Shown one piece after another: positions 63,489-64,000 of a DNA stretch of 64,000 nucleotides; positions within the stretch are counted from its first letter, which is position 1, and each line of letters opens with the position of its first letter. This stretch comes from Panorpa germanica (lineage: Eukaryota; Arthropoda; Insecta; Mecoptera; Panorpidae), in NCBI GenBank assembly GCA_963678705.1, contig CAVMBN010000199.1, positions 310,001 through 374,000 of the forward strand, read 5' to 3'. The position numbers and the translations under genes were made by a program. Under the pieces are notes generated by a model, which was given only the letters and a program-made list of their open reading frames with translations, did no database searches and was not told where the DNA came from.

Positions 63489-64000
63489 AAATGTCACGTT
63501 AACACCCACTCTTAAGCTATTTAAAAGTAACAGAAATGTATTAATATTTTAAAATTTTTATTTCTTTAGTTCCATCATTACTATTTTTGTTTAAAAAAGA
63601 CACAGTTGGTACATTTGCAAGTATAAAAAATATAAAAGTTAATAATAATTTTAATTTCATATTATATAAGCAGCACTTGTGTGAACAAATGTGCATGTTA
63701 TAATAAAAAAAACTTTTTAATAACTTTTAACCATATAATTGTATGTAAAAATGTATTTCTTTGTATAGAATGTTACGTTATCACCCACTCTTAAGCTTTT
63801 TTAAAGTAACATAAATGTGTTATTATTTTAAAAATTTTATTTTTTTAGTTCCATCATTACTACTTTTGAGTAAAAAAGACACAGTTGGTACAACTACAAG
63901 TATTAAAAATATAAAAGTTAATAATAATTTTAATTTCATATTATATATAGCAGCACTTGTGTAAACAAATGTGCATGTTATAATAAAAAAAAAACTATTT
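63489..64000 (+). repeat. X monomer followed by Y-start/type-10 hybrid, cut by window end
   Basis: The monomer at 63489 is X-like (tttttgtttaaaaaag, attatataagcagc) with gtacatttgc in place of gtacatctgc. The next, at 63768, opens like Y (atttctttgtatag) but has gaatgttacg and the body tactacttttgagtaaaaaag ... acaactacaag (split) of types 10/18. The array clearly continues past the right end. Confidence 0.82.

Larger units (their letters stand above)
1..64000 (+). repeat. AT-rich satellite array, ~280-bp monomer, ~228 copies
   Basis: Every stretch of the window can be laid onto one ~280-bp monomer. The anchor cacgttatcaccc (or its alternative ctttaccacac), the T-tract ending in tag-ttccatc, gacacagt, gcagcacttgtg and aaatgtgcatg recur in the same order and on the same strand to the end. 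Monomer lengths are mostly 276-283 bp. I saw no inverted copy, no inserted mobile element and no unique spacer. Known satellites with ordered divergent monomers and near-identical multimers are typical of centromeres and pericentromeric heterochromatin; that assignment is inference here. It could also be a subtelomeric or B-chromosome array. Confidence 0.97.

Noticed and set aside
1..64000. CRISPR array
   Set aside because: Repeats are ~280 bp and contiguous, with no unique spacers, no short palindromic repeat unit and no cas genes.
1..64000. Transposable element origin or insertion (LTRs, terminal inverted repeats, transposase)
   Set aside because: No reverse transcriptase or transposase motifs, no interruption of monomer register and no target-site duplications. 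All repeats are head-to-tail in one orientation.
1..64000. Bacterial, organellar or viral AT-rich genome
   Set aside because: Sixty-four kilobases of pure satellite with higher-order structure and no gene is not compatible with these. No rRNA, tRNA or conserved proteins were seen.
1..64000. Telomeric repeats or tRNA/rRNA/snRNA genes between monomers
   Set aside because: No short G-rich tandem repeats and no clover-leaf or conserved RNA sequences were seen. All intervals between 5' boxes are accounted for by the monomer.

Overview
The whole window is one uninterrupted head-to-tail satellite DNA array. It holds about 228 copies of a monomer of about 280 bp, all in the same orientation, with about 79% A+T (hand count over one 240-base stretch). 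I see no protein-coding gene, tRNA, rRNA, transposon, CRISPR array or unique sequence, and neither edge of the array is reached. Monomers are numbered here from the G of the 5' box (gaatgtcac or gaatttcac), so the first full monomer starts at 44. The design (long tandem array, divergent monomers in fixed order, nearly identical multi-kilobase higher-order repeats) is that of eukaryotic centromeric or heterochromatic satellite DNA. The species cannot be named from this sequence; a very AT-rich animal or plant genome is the reasonable guess.

Monomer anatomy. Each monomer has a 5' box, a shared body with a T-tract (tttttttag ttccatc), two short dyad-symmetric motifs, a TATATATA stretch, and an A-rich linker. 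Monomers come in two states. The P state has box gaatgtcacgttatcaccc and is preceded by linker L1 (gttataataaaaa...). The Q state has box gaatttcactttaccacac and is preceded by linker L2 (gataaaataaaac...). Linker and following box always travel together.

Layout. 1-13770: an 18-monomer higher-order repeat (HOR A, 5.04 kb), with two full copies and 13 monomers of a third. 13771-22738: transition to a 10-monomer HOR (B, 2.80 kb). 22739-29746: a block with a nested tandem duplication of 8 monomers (2,244 bp). About 19.85-29.66 kb was then duplicated as a unit (offset exactly 9,811 bp) into 29.66 kb onward; the second copy lacks the nested duplication (offset falls to 7,567 bp, a difference of exactly 2,244). 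39276-64000: alternating stretches of A-like and B-like order, separated by a distinctive three-monomer cassette (X-Y-Z, about 838 bp) that recurs whole, fused or deleted. This right part is more irregular and mutated.

Nothing here works as an operon or pathway. The short open frames that recur (105 codons from ATG, in 47 monomers) are best explained as by-products of homogenisation of the repeat. The biological interest lies in the two-state module design, the paired dyads, and the very clear record of unequal crossover and segmental amplification.
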